Assembly (NCBI GenBank): GCA_026417975.1
Contig: JAOACD010000012.1
Span: 62,001 to 126,000 of the forward strand
DNA length: 64,000 bases
Origin: Melioribacter sp.
Lineage (GTDB): Bacteria > Bacteroidota > Ignavibacteria > Ignavibacteriales > Melioribacteraceae
Direction: 5' to 3'
Shown: piece by piece, positions 10,001 through 17,726 of the stretch
Layout of the letters: each line of letters opens with the position of its first letter
Position numbering within the stretch: the stretch's first letter is position 1
The notes under the pieces: model-generated
Databases searched by the model: none
Seen by the model: only the letters and a program-made list of their open reading frames with translations
Told to the model about the DNA's origin: nothing
Made by a program: the position numbers and the translations under genes

Positions 10001-10591
10001 ATAATTATTTTTAAATTTTAGATTCTGAATAGACTTATTTAATATTGGAATAAATTTCTGATTTTTATCTGGATTAGAAATTTCAAAGAGCTCATCATTA
10101 ATAACAAGAGCTATATCGGCTCTTATTTTTTCAGATATTTTATTCAAATAATTATAATCTAAAAATTTCCCATAATAATATATTTCATTCCCAACCCGTT
10201 TATAATTAAGTATAAGATTTGGATTATCTTCAAAAAATTTTTTTAATGATCTAGATTTAACATTTAGATTAATAGCTTTACTTTTTACGAATTGATTAAA
10301 ATTAATTAATGAATCATTCTCTAGTGTAAAAATAAAGTCAATATTTATAGAATCTATGTTAATATTCTTTAGCTTATTAAGACTATTAGAAATTTTTCTA
10401 AAATCATACTCTGATTGTTGTAGAGATGTTTCAAAAACAAAAGTAAAGTCGTTTGCAGAATTTAAAATAGATTGTGACTGATAACGTTCAAAAAGTTCAT
10501 TTGTCAATGAATAGTAAATAATTGCAGAGACTGATGAAGTTACAGCAACAACAATAAATGCAAATAATATCAATTTTGCGTTGAGCTTCAT
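7073..10591 (-). CDS. Hybrid histidine kinase: extracytoplasmic sensor-HAMP-GAF-HisKA-HATPase-three receivers
   Basis: An 1172-residue membrane kinase. TM1 is about residues 7-28, an extracytoplasmic sensor about 30-240, TM2 about 243-267, HAMP about 268-320, GAF-like about 335-470 and coiled coil about 475-530. HisKA has MSHELRTPL with His539. HATPase has the N-box near Asn657, DTGPGI at 685-690 and a GVGLGLAI G2 box. Three receiver-like units follow. The first two (about 774-880 and 897-1012) are degenerate: Asn825 replaces Asp in one, and the other lacks the Lys-Pro motif. The third (about 1047-1165) is canonical with Asp1098 and Lys1150. It lies 43 bases downstream of the secretin gene and may be read from the pilus cluster. 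Confidence 0.9.
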   Translation of the reverse strand: MKLNAKLILFAFIVVAVTSSVSAIIYYSLTNELFERYQSQSILNSANDFTFVFETSLQQSEYDFRKISNSLNKLKNINIDSINIDFIFTLENDSLINFNQFVKSKAINLNVKSRSLKKFFEDNPNLILNYKRVGNEIYYYGKFLDYNYLNKISEKIRADIALVINDELFEISNPDKNQKFIPILNKSIQNLKFKNNYDLYTVQYENSDFIAVTYKPNQLLIPEGKINFIIFSSFNEAANFRTVLRNVIFLIVIAGATLTFIFVLVFTYKFRKQISLLSEATEVTSKGNLEHRVPVITKDEIGKLGVAFNRMLDVIQKKEEIEKQYTDFIKLINQNPTLKEVSEAAIKKIATTTKCSFGLLYTVEGNSLRLVSSYGIRKESRELNFSTEIHSNVILNKEYLEFYFNENYPEIKTGLTSIKIKYLLIYPILYNKEVVAIIELASENIPCCDVKSYLNSIQEHLAIGIVNAITLERLENYVEELKKLNEEYQKQNEQISKQNEQLKELHNQLREKANELEKQRLRAEELTKVKSQFLANMSHELRTPLISILGLTELLIKENYINKEWNERLNIIYRNGKKLLRLITNILEFSRLESGKVDVKKEKFLLSDLIEELKQNIKGLAEEKKLKFVISTPERKSILLYTDKDKLEHILSNLLVNAVKFTEKGEVKLSVELKQNNSIKFSVEDTGPGISKDNKEEIFTEFAQIETKTSNKLGGVGLGLAICKRFVEMLGSSLELISEVGKGTKFSFELNNVVIEVREYDFLKIKDDIYEHNIDLALIAGSIESSNKLIEDYLITYNFNVITVNSANKLLELVKEKKFGVILINSKIIDGNIWQTILELRKNPSTSNTTIIIFNIMENEKVGWAPNIFDYILKPLEQQCLRRLIRNIEEFSKIKLEKVIYASSNKSELEIVKELIPSEITFEYKSSLEATISLIDYGQPQLYLIDVESFKSDALLFSSMIRQNRYTRNTNIVFVMPQNFAEEEVKDLSQTFDAITLREKNHPLDILKYIKDRLQIDDSEANKRLNLMVEYSPRKKEPIDLNYSSLKPTIMIVDDDEDTLFTLGEFIRKLDCNTIFAHNGMECLLTLNHVVPDLILLDIMMPTMDGFETIRRIRSSNRTANTPVIALTAYAMLENKEVIEKNGFNGLITKPIDLSSLAAQIKKYLKVKAAIL

Positions 10592-10634
10592 AATTGCAGT
10601 TAGTCATATAATTTAAGCAATAAATTCTAAAAAT

Positions 10635-11882
10635 TTATTTCTTATCAAAATGCTCTTTTATATTAGATTCTTTTTTATAATTTTCTATAGACTCTTTATT
10701 CTTAAGTAATTCTTCCTTCAATACTCCGCTTTCTTTTTTAGTAGATATTCTTTCTTTAAGTGGAGGAAGAATTTCGGCTCTAATTAAAATTATTATTTCC
10801 TTCGTAGTAACTGTTTTTTGATCATAACCAAAAAGATATCTTAAACCCAAAAACCACCATGGCAAATCTTTTAGTATTGGAACACCCCTTCTATCTGTAG
10901 TTTCTTCATTAAGAAAAAGTCCACCTATTGCTGTTTCTTCTCCATCAAGCAAAAGAACATTAGTTTCTGCAGCTGTTTTTCTTATTTCTGTGGTAATTGT
11001 TCCTGGAATAGCTGAACTTCTTTCAACTTTTAATTTCATATAGACATAGTCTATGCCATCTTCTGTGTAGATATAAGGAGTCACTTCTATAATAGTTCCT
11101 GTTGAATAAAATCTATCTATTAAATTTCCTGCAAAATCTCTTTCTTTAATTGAAATATCTGAACCCACCTGTGTCCTTCCTTTAACTCCATTGACTGTAC
11201 TTATTGTTGGTCTTGAAATAATCTTCCCAAGATTTTCTGATTCAAAGAATCTAAAAAGTGAAGTTGCAGTACCTTCAAACTTGCCCATAGTAAATTCAGA
11301 CTCAGTATTAAGACTAAATTCTGGAGGCTTTTGTTGTATTTGAGTTCCTGTTCCTGTTTGTTGAGTTTGTTCTTGTAAAGTAACTAGTTTCCCACCAATA
11401 GATAATCCACTTCTTGAGAGTAAAAACTCCCAATTAATTCCTCGTTCCCTCATTTCTGCAACATTTGCTTCAAAAAGTAAAGCTGAGATTCGAACCTCTC
11501 TTTCATCCACAGGGGCATAAACATCTTTAGCAAGTTGTGCTTTCTGCTCTTCTTTTTTCTTTACAATTATAACTGATTCAGTTTCTTCTAATGTAAGATT
11601 ATGATATTGAACTATTATGAAAAGTGCTTGTTTATATTGAATCTTATTTAGTTCTATTCCAATTGGGGTCGTTATATTAACCTGAGAAACTATTCTCTTC
11701 CCTGTAATCTTTTCGCTTACTGTACTAAGCACTTCAATTGCTTGATTAAATGGTATGTTTTCTGAAAGAGTAACTAATTCTTCTGGGTTAACATATCCTT
11801 TCAATTTCTGTTGAAGACTAACCTGAGCATTTAGATTATTGCTCAGAAACAACAAAATCAATAGCAGTATTATTCTTTTCAT
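10635..11882 (-). CDS. Short PilQ/GspD-type secretin
   Basis: Outer-membrane secretin-family protein of 415 residues. I chose the ATG at 11882, which gives a clean signal peptide (MKRIILLLILLFLSNNLNA, then QVS) and sits one base from the preceding gene's stop; an upstream in-frame start would add 17 residues and hide the signal. After the signal comes a single N0/STN-like domain (about 25-110), then the secretin C-domain. The latter includes VGSDISIKE, TGTIIEVTPYI, a hydrophobic LDGEETAIGGLF segment and a VPILKDLPWW motif typical of secretins. Canonical PilQ/GspD have 600-800 residues and several N domains, so this is a reduced form. It would form the outer-membrane channel for the pilus-like machine encoded upstream. 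Confidence 0.85.
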   Translation of the reverse strand: MKRIILLLILLFLSNNLNAQVSLQQKLKGYVNPEELVTLSENIPFNQAIEVLSTVSEKITGKRIVSQVNITTPIGIELNKIQYKQALFIIVQYHNLTLEETESVIIVKKKEEQKAQLAKDVYAPVDEREVRISALLFEANVAEMRERGINWEFLLSRSGLSIGGKLVTLQEQTQQTGTGTQIQQKPPEFSLNTESEFTMGKFEGTATSLFRFFESENLGKIISRPTISTVNGVKGRTQVGSDISIKERDFAGNLIDRFYSTGTIIEVTPYIYTEDGIDYVYMKLKVERSSAIPGTITTEIRKTAAETNVLLLDGEETAIGGLFLNEETTDRRGVPILKDLPWWFLGLRYLFGYDQKTVTTKEIIILIRAEILPPLKERISTKKESGVLKEELLKNKESIENYKKESNIKEHFDKK

Positions 11883-11883
11883 T

Positions 11884-12771
11884 TTATTTACTCTTCTTAG
11901 TTTCTTTATCAAGTTTAAGTGTAACTGTTTCAATAATTCCGCCTTTGTTTAGAACAAAACTTACTTCGTTAGCTTCGTAATTTATATTTGTCAAATAGCC
12001 TAAATAAACTTTGTCGCCTTCCCAAAGCAAAAATGTATTTCCACTTGCATCAGCTAAGAAAGCTCCCTCGGGTACCAGTGCAAGCAACTTTGCATTTTGT
12101 ACATCAAGTAATCCTTCTTTATTTGGTGGAATCTCATTTCTAATTAATGGATAGAATATATCGTAAATTGGATTTGGCTCTAATTTGTTTTCTACAAAAT
12201 CTTTAACATAAAAACGGTCGTCGTTAGAAAAATAAACAGCAACTCTGAACTTAAAAGTAACAAGATAATGTGGCATACCATCTTCGTCTACTTTAACATT
12301 ATTACTCATCTCAAGTCCCGAAATTTTTTTTAGCAATTTACTTTCTTCTATCGCATAAATAAGGTGATTTAAGTCATTAAATTCAGCCGTTCCACTTAAG
12401 TTATAGAAATGAACACTTAGCGGATTTCCTTCTTCTGTTTTATCATATTCAATATTTACATATGAGTACGGAGAAAATGAATAAGTTATTTGATTTACAA
12501 AATCATAGAAACTAGATTGTGGTAATTTGTAAGGCACATTGTATTTTCTATTAGCAAGTATTGAATCAAGTTGAGCTACCCTCTTTCTTAAGTAATTTAA
12601 TTGTTGGGTTAGAGCTTCTGTATCGAGCTGATAAAGTTTTAATTCTTTTATTTTCTTTTCTCTATCATTAATTTTTCCCTTAAGATAAACGTAGTTAAAT
12701 AGTCCCCCCACAAGTATAATAAATACTAAAATACCAGAAATAATTATTGTATTTTTTACCTTACTGTTCAT
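11884..12771 (-). CDS. PilO-PilP-like fusion, inner-membrane alignment protein
   Basis: A 295-residue bitopic protein. A single N-terminal membrane helix (about 8-30) is followed by a coiled coil (about 31-73) and a ferredoxin-like periplasmic domain (about 85-180), the architecture of PilO. The C-terminal 90 residues are a beta-rich unit with LLALVPEGAFLADASGN and GDKVYLGYLTNINYE, matching the PilP pattern of a short segment before 'GD-x-x-GxxxxI'. PilO and PilP are normally separate proteins. The gene lies between the PilM-PilN fusion (4-base overlap) and the secretin (one-base gap), the canonical order M-N-O-P-Q. The PilP part is a pattern-level call. Confidence 0.72.
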   Translation of the reverse strand: MNSKVKNTIIISGILVFIILVGGLFNYVYLKGKINDREKKIKELKLYQLDTEALTQQLNYLRKRVAQLDSILANRKYNVPYKLPQSSFYDFVNQITYSFSPYSYVNIEYDKTEEGNPLSVHFYNLSGTAEFNDLNHLIYAIEESKLLKKISGLEMSNNVKVDEDGMPHYLVTFKFRVAVYFSNDDRFYVKDFVENKLEPNPIYDIFYPLIRNEIPPNKEGLLDVQNAKLLALVPEGAFLADASGNTFLLWEGDKVYLGYLTNINYEANEVSFVLNKGGIIETVTLKLDKETKKSK

Positions 12772-14321
12772 CGAATTTTCAGTGTATCATTTTGTAATTT
12801 GAAATTTATAATGTAAGAAAAAGCACTTTTTTCCCTAATAGATTCAAAGTTAATATTTTTTATAATGGCTGTTGGATTAATTTCTGCGAATTCAGTTAAA
12901 ACACTTCGAGATAGTGAATAGCCTGTAAGCTTAATCTCATCTTCTTTTACTGTTTCAAATCTACTAATCCAAAAGTTTCTTCTTCTTTCAATAAAATCTG
13001 CTATTCTCGTAATATTTTTATTCCATATGCCTGCTCCAGCTGATGCAGAATCTAGTATTGCTTGTGTAGCATCAAAATTATTTACACGATTTTCAAGAGG
13101 TGTTATCTCCTGAACTAATGCTTGATTTTCAATTTGTCTTTGTGTAAGTCTTTGTATCTCTAAATCAAGTTCTTTAATTTGTTCGTAGCTTGATAAAATT
13201 TTAAATGTGAAAAAGAAAGTTGCGGCAAATAACAAAGGAAGCATTGCATAACTATGCCATCCAAATTGTAAGAATCTTTGATTTTCTTGAATGTATCTAG
13301 GAAGAAAATTAATACCTTTATAAATTTTCTCCTGTTCATCAAAATATTCTATACCTACAGAAATTGGTATTGCATAAAGAGCCAAATTTTTTACTTCATC
13401 TTCTGTTAGAAGTGATGTATCAAGCGACTCAAATTTCAGTTCGAATACATTAGCTTCTGGAAACGTTCCATAAAAAGAAAGAATCAAATTCTCAGAACGA
13501 TCTTCTCCACAAAGAATAATGTTATCTAATTTTGGTATTCCTCCGTTTTCCATTTCTAAAAGAATTTTGGAAAAGTACACATCGTAAGTATGAAGATTCC
13601 TTGTTCCAATGTCTAAAGTAGCACCAATGTGTTTTAATTGTTGCCCCTCTAGAAAAATTAATTTACTATATTCTTTTCCTATATGAATAATCAAAGTGTT
13701 GTCTTCAGGGAAAAATTTGTGAGTCTTTCCCACAAAATACGCTAAAGAAAGTTCTGCCGCTTTAATTGTGGAAATTTTATAGTATCTTCTCTTATTATAA
13801 TTTGCAAGTAGGTTTACAACTGTAGCTGCTGTTATGTCTCCCTCTATAAAAGCAGCAAGCATAAACTTCTCATTAAAATCAATTGTGTCAATTAAATCTA
13901 ATGGGACAGAAATACCCTTCGTATTCTGAATATCTTCTGAAATTGTCTGTAATAATTTTTTTTTGTTTTCTACTCGAGGTCCCTCATAAAAGTGATAATT
14001 TACTACTGGTTCACCTACAACAGGGATGAACTGAAGATTTTTTAAGTTAAATCCAGATAAAGACGAATGTAGTTGTCCAATTTCTGATGTATCAACTTCT
14101 TCTGCAGCACCAACTTCTAATCTATCCAAACTATCAAACGAAATTTCTTGTGATTCTAAAGACTCAAGTTCAGTAGAGGCTTCGTGATGTGAAACATTCT
14201 GCAGTGACCTCGTCATATTCAAAGATACAACACGATTAATCGATATTGTTTCTTTATTCTTAGATAGCACTACAATTTTAACATCACTGCCTTCTGTGTA
14301 TATACAAGCAATTTGCTTCAT
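12768..14321 (-). CDS. PilM-PilN-like fusion (GspL-like architecture)
   Basis: A 517-residue protein. Residues 1 to about 330 are a divergent actin-like (PilM/FtsA-type) cytoplasmic domain, with segments such as NTLIIHIGKEYSKLIF and ATLDIGTRNLHT where PilM places its nucleotide loops. INFLPRYIQENQ at 337-348 resembles the PilN N-terminal signature INLLPWR, normally the part of PilN that docks into PilM. A membrane helix (about 358-376), a coiled coil (about 377-415) and a small periplasmic PilN-like domain follow. The order cytoplasmic actin fold-TM-periplasmic domain also matches GspL of type II secretion. It overlaps the next gene by 4 bases and starts one base after the PilT-like gene's stop. 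Confidence 0.75.
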   Translation of the reverse strand: MKQIACIYTEGSDVKIVVLSKNKETISINRVVSLNMTRSLQNVSHHEASTELESLESQEISFDSLDRLEVGAAEEVDTSEIGQLHSSLSGFNLKNLQFIPVVGEPVVNYHFYEGPRVENKKKLLQTISEDIQNTKGISVPLDLIDTIDFNEKFMLAAFIEGDITAATVVNLLANYNKRRYYKISTIKAAELSLAYFVGKTHKFFPEDNTLIIHIGKEYSKLIFLEGQQLKHIGATLDIGTRNLHTYDVYFSKILLEMENGGIPKLDNIILCGEDRSENLILSFYGTFPEANVFELKFESLDTSLLTEDEVKNLALYAIPISVGIEYFDEQEKIYKGINFLPRYIQENQRFLQFGWHSYAMLPLLFAATFFFTFKILSSYEQIKELDLEIQRLTQRQIENQALVQEITPLENRVNNFDATQAILDSASAGAGIWNKNITRIADFIERRRNFWISRFETVKEDEIKLTGYSLSRSVLTEFAEINPTAIIKNINFESIREKSAFSYIINFKLQNDTLKIR

Positions 14322-14322
14322 T

Positions 14323-15549
14323 TTAAACCGCCTTTAATAATTGCATTATACGAGTTTTATTGTTTGCATAAGCAATAGCATTTTCTTTGGAAATTCTTTT
14401 TTCCATATATAACCTCAGCAAATCTTGTTCCATAGTAATCATTCCCTGTGGACCACCTTGATTTATCATCATGTAAATTTCACTCGTATTATTATTTTTA
14501 ATAGCTGCTCTAACACTTGGTGTTACAATTAAAACTTCTTTTGCTAAAACCCTTTTCCCATCTAGACTTGGAACAAGTTTTTGAGACACAACTGAAATTA
14601 AAACATCAGCTAATCGGTTTCTTACCCTTTCTTGTTCAACTGGATGAACTTCCGCAATAATACGGTCAATTGATTCAACTGCAGAGGATGTGTGTAATGT
14701 AGAAAATACCTTGTGACCTGTATCTGTTACCTCTAAGGCAGCCATTATAGTATCTGGGTCTCTCATTTCTCCTATAACTATAATATCGGGGTCTTGTCGC
14801 AACGACTGGATAACCCCATCTTTAAATGACAAAACATCACGTCCTACTTCTCTATGTTTAATTATAGCAACTTTTGATGTATGAACATATTCAATAGGCG
14901 AAGCAATTATAACTATATGACATGGATCAAATTGGTTATGATAATCTATAATGGCATCAAGAGTAGTTGACTTACCAGAGCCTGTTATCCCTGTAATTAA
15001 CGATAATCCAAACTTTATATAGCTATGACTCATCGTCTTGATTGCCAAAGGATGAAATTCAAGTGATTCAAGAGGACGTATCTTTGCTTGTATTGCTCTC
15101 ATATTTAATGCTAAGGTATCGAGGTCAAAATATGCGTCTGCACGAAATCTTACATTTGTATTTTGCTTCGTAGAGAAAAATGAATAACTAAAGTCTAAAT
15201 TTCTTTGCTCAATTAAATAATTTCTCTGATTTTTATTTAGCAAAGAAAGAATTAGTACTGCAGCTTCGTCTGTAGTCATAGTTGGCAAATCTTTTACTCT
15301 CTCTTTTCTTCCAAAAATCCTAAACCAAACATATCCTTGTGTACCAAATCCTCCTATCTCAACGTCAGAGGCCTGACGTTCTATCATTAGGTTTAATATG
15401 TGATTTGCTAATTGTATTATTAATAATTTATGTTGATCGGGTATACTTTCTATATGGTCAGAAAGATATTTTACACGTTCAGGGCCAAAAACCGTAGCCG
15501 GAATTTTACTTGCAAAATCTGTAAGAATTTTTTTTGCTTCCTCTATCAT
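14323..15549 (-). CDS. PilT-like secretion/retraction ATPase with altered Asp box
   Basis: A 408-residue member of the PilT/PilU branch of secretion ATPases. Walker A is GITGSGKST (187-195), the Walker B region is IIVIGEMRD with the conserved Glu, and the His box is VFSTLHTSSA. The Asp box, normally IEDPIEFVH in PilT, reads IIASPIEYVH, so the conserved Glu-Asp pair is Ala-Ser. The neighbouring PilB/GspE homologue keeps TIEDPVEYV. Expected role is pilus retraction or modulation; ATPase strength is uncertain because of this change. It is 123 bases downstream of the PilB-like gene and abuts the PilM-PilN fusion gene. Confidence 0.88.
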   Translation of the reverse strand: MIEEAKKILTDFASKIPATVFGPERVKYLSDHIESIPDQHKLLIIQLANHILNLMIERQASDVEIGGFGTQGYVWFRIFGRKERVKDLPTMTTDEAAVLILSLLNKNQRNYLIEQRNLDFSYSFFSTKQNTNVRFRADAYFDLDTLALNMRAIQAKIRPLESLEFHPLAIKTMSHSYIKFGLSLITGITGSGKSTTLDAIIDYHNQFDPCHIVIIASPIEYVHTSKVAIIKHREVGRDVLSFKDGVIQSLRQDPDIIVIGEMRDPDTIMAALEVTDTGHKVFSTLHTSSAVESIDRIIAEVHPVEQERVRNRLADVLISVVSQKLVPSLDGKRVLAKEVLIVTPSVRAAIKNNNTSEIYMMINQGGPQGMITMEQDLLRLYMEKRISKENAIAYANNKTRIMQLLKAV

Positions 15550-15671
15550 AACATTCCAGTTCCTTAAGTAAAATCAATGCAAAAATTTTAATTTAACATA
15601 GCTTAAATGATTTTAAAATCAAAGAATTATTTTTTTAGCTTTACAATATTATCGTATTTTATAAGCAATAA

Positions 15672-17456
15672 TTAATCTTCCATGGTTGCGGCTATAACTT
15701 CTTGAATTGAAGTAAGTCCAAGTTTAACTTTTTCAAAGCCCGATTCACGCAAGCTAATTGTCCCATCTCTTCTTGCTTGTTCACGAATTGCTTCTTCGTC
15801 TACTTCATCGCCCGAACGAACTATTATTCTTCTAATTTCTTTTGTAAAATAAAGCGCCTCGTGTATAGCCATTCTACCTTTGTAACCAGTATTATTGCAT
15901 TTATCGCAACCTACTGCTTCATAAATTTCGTAGCCAAGCCAGTCCTGTGGATTTAATCCAGCACTTCTTACATGTTCTTCAACATTAACTACTTTTCTTT
16001 TACAATATTCACAAAGTTTTCTGATTAATCTTTGTGCAACAATTATGTTAATAGCATAGGCAATTAAGAATGGTTCTATACCCATTTTATATAATCTAGC
16101 TACAGCACTTGGTGCATCGTTAGTATGAAGTGTAGAAAATGTTAAGTGGCCTGTATTGGCAAGTTTAATAGCTGTTTCTGCAGTTTCTTTATCTCTCATT
16201 TCTCCTACAAGAACAATATCTGGGTCGTGCCTTAATATTGCTCTAATAGCTTGTTCAAAATTCATCTTATGACCAATTTTTAATTGACGTGCCCCTTCTA
16301 TAACATATTCTACAGGATCTTCTATTGTCAAAACATTTTTTGTTGGATGTATAACTTGATACAAAGCTGCAATTAAAGTTGTAGATTTACCACTTCCAGT
16401 AGGTCCAGTCAAAATCACCATCCCTTGTGGTTGATTTATGGCTTTAACAAATGCTTGATGTGCGTAGCCTGTTAAACCCAATTTATTTAAGTCTTTTATA
16501 ACCTTTCTGTCGTCGAGTATTCTTATTACGATACTTTCAAATTTATTTTTTAATTCTGTTCCAACTATAGGAAGAACAGAAACTCTAAATCTAATAATGT
16601 GTCCATCAATTTCTCTTTGTATAAATCCATCTTGAGCTTTTTCTCTTTCAAAACGGTCAAGTCCTTTCGAACGGTCTTTTACTACAGCCATAATTGCTTC
16701 GGGCATAGTATTTTCTTGAACATGCCATAATTGAAGTTTTCCATCTATTCTAAAGTGGATTTCTGTTCGCATTGCCCCTTTGGGAATAATGTGAATATCA
16801 CTTACCCCTTTTCTTACTCCTTCTACAAGTGCTGCTTCTACCAAATTAATCAATGCACTTTTATTTATTTCTGCATCTAACTCTTCTTCATTAATGGTTT
16901 CTTCTTGAACAACATGTAATTCTTCTCCCGCTTCTTCAATCATTTTAAGATAAACATTCTCAGAAGCAACAATCATGTTGATAAGTTTATCATAATCTTT
17001 TTTCCTTAAATAGTTAATTTCATATTTTTTCACATTTAGCAGATAAGCAATTTTTGCAATTTCTCTATCGGTAGGATCAACAGCAGCAAGTATCAATTTA
17101 TCTTTCACTTTATCATCAAACTTAAAAGGAATAATTCTGTGGTCTAGTAGCATTTGTTTAATTTCTTGTGGTTGGCGGTTAATGAAGTTTCTTATTTCAT
17201 TTATCCTTTCTTCAGGTAAATCTTCAGGACGTATATTCAACTCCTTAAATGCGTAAAGAATTGCAACTTCCCTAAAAATTACATCATGCTCGTAGCCAAA
17301 GTCTTCCACTAATATTTGTGCAAGGTTACGCTTTTTATTTAACTGGTCTTCTTCTTTTACTTTTAATGCTTTTTCTAAAATCTTAGTATCTATAATTCCT
17401 TTTTTTAGCAAAAGGTAACCAATTTTATCCGCCATTTCTAATTGTGTGTCCAACAT
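15672..17456 (-). CDS. PilB/GspE-type assembly ATPase
   Basis: A 594-residue cytoplasmic hexameric ATPase that powers pilus or pseudopilus extension. The N-terminal ~160 residues contain an MshEN/T2SSE_N-type region. The ATPase core has Walker A GPTGSGKST (351-359), an intact Asp box LTIEDPVEYV, Walker B IVLVGEMRD and His box TFSTLHTND. Four cysteines (482, 485, 517, 520) in CEYC...CDKC form the zinc-binding motif typical of PilB/GspE. All catalytic elements are present, unlike the adjacent PilT-like protein. A likely terminator for the upstream gspF-like gene lies at about 17652-17679, so this gene may begin its own transcript. Confidence 0.93.
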   Translation of the reverse strand: MLDTQLEMADKIGYLLLKKGIIDTKILEKALKVKEEDQLNKKRNLAQILVEDFGYEHDVIFREVAILYAFKELNIRPEDLPEERINEIRNFINRQPQEIKQMLLDHRIIPFKFDDKVKDKLILAAVDPTDREIAKIAYLLNVKKYEINYLRKKDYDKLINMIVASENVYLKMIEEAGEELHVVQEETINEEELDAEINKSALINLVEAALVEGVRKGVSDIHIIPKGAMRTEIHFRIDGKLQLWHVQENTMPEAIMAVVKDRSKGLDRFEREKAQDGFIQREIDGHIIRFRVSVLPIVGTELKNKFESIVIRILDDRKVIKDLNKLGLTGYAHQAFVKAINQPQGMVILTGPTGSGKSTTLIAALYQVIHPTKNVLTIEDPVEYVIEGARQLKIGHKMNFEQAIRAILRHDPDIVLVGEMRDKETAETAIKLANTGHLTFSTLHTNDAPSAVARLYKMGIEPFLIAYAINIIVAQRLIRKLCEYCKRKVVNVEEHVRSAGLNPQDWLGYEIYEAVGCDKCNNTGYKGRMAIHEALYFTKEIRRIIVRSGDEVDEEAIREQARRDGTISLRESGFEKVKLGLTSIQEVIAATMED

Positions 17457-17651
17457 AATTTCTCTCCCTTCCTTTATGTATCTGTTATTTAGTTGTAGCT
17501 TTATTTATAACTTTACAGTATTCAAAGTTTATTTAGTTATCTTATAAAATTGTTCATCTGATTGAAATCTTTTTCGAACTATATTCTCTCATTAATAAAT
17601 TTCGTTCTTTTGTTTTTTATTCTAAGAAATTCTGAAAATTCTTTTATTCTT

Positions 17652-17679
17652 AAAAAAAGAAAGTTAATAGTTTAACTTT
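17652..17679 (-). terminator. Probable rho-independent terminator after the GspF/PilC-like gene
   Basis: On the minus strand an 8-bp perfect stem (AAAGTTAA/TTAACTTT) with a 4-base loop is followed by C and seven T residues. It lies about 50 bases past the stop codon at 17727. The stem is AT-rich, so efficiency is uncertain. Confidence 0.5.
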
Positions 17680-17726
17680 TTTATATTTTTTATTTAACTC
17701 CTTAATCTAAAGAACAAAAAGCAAAT

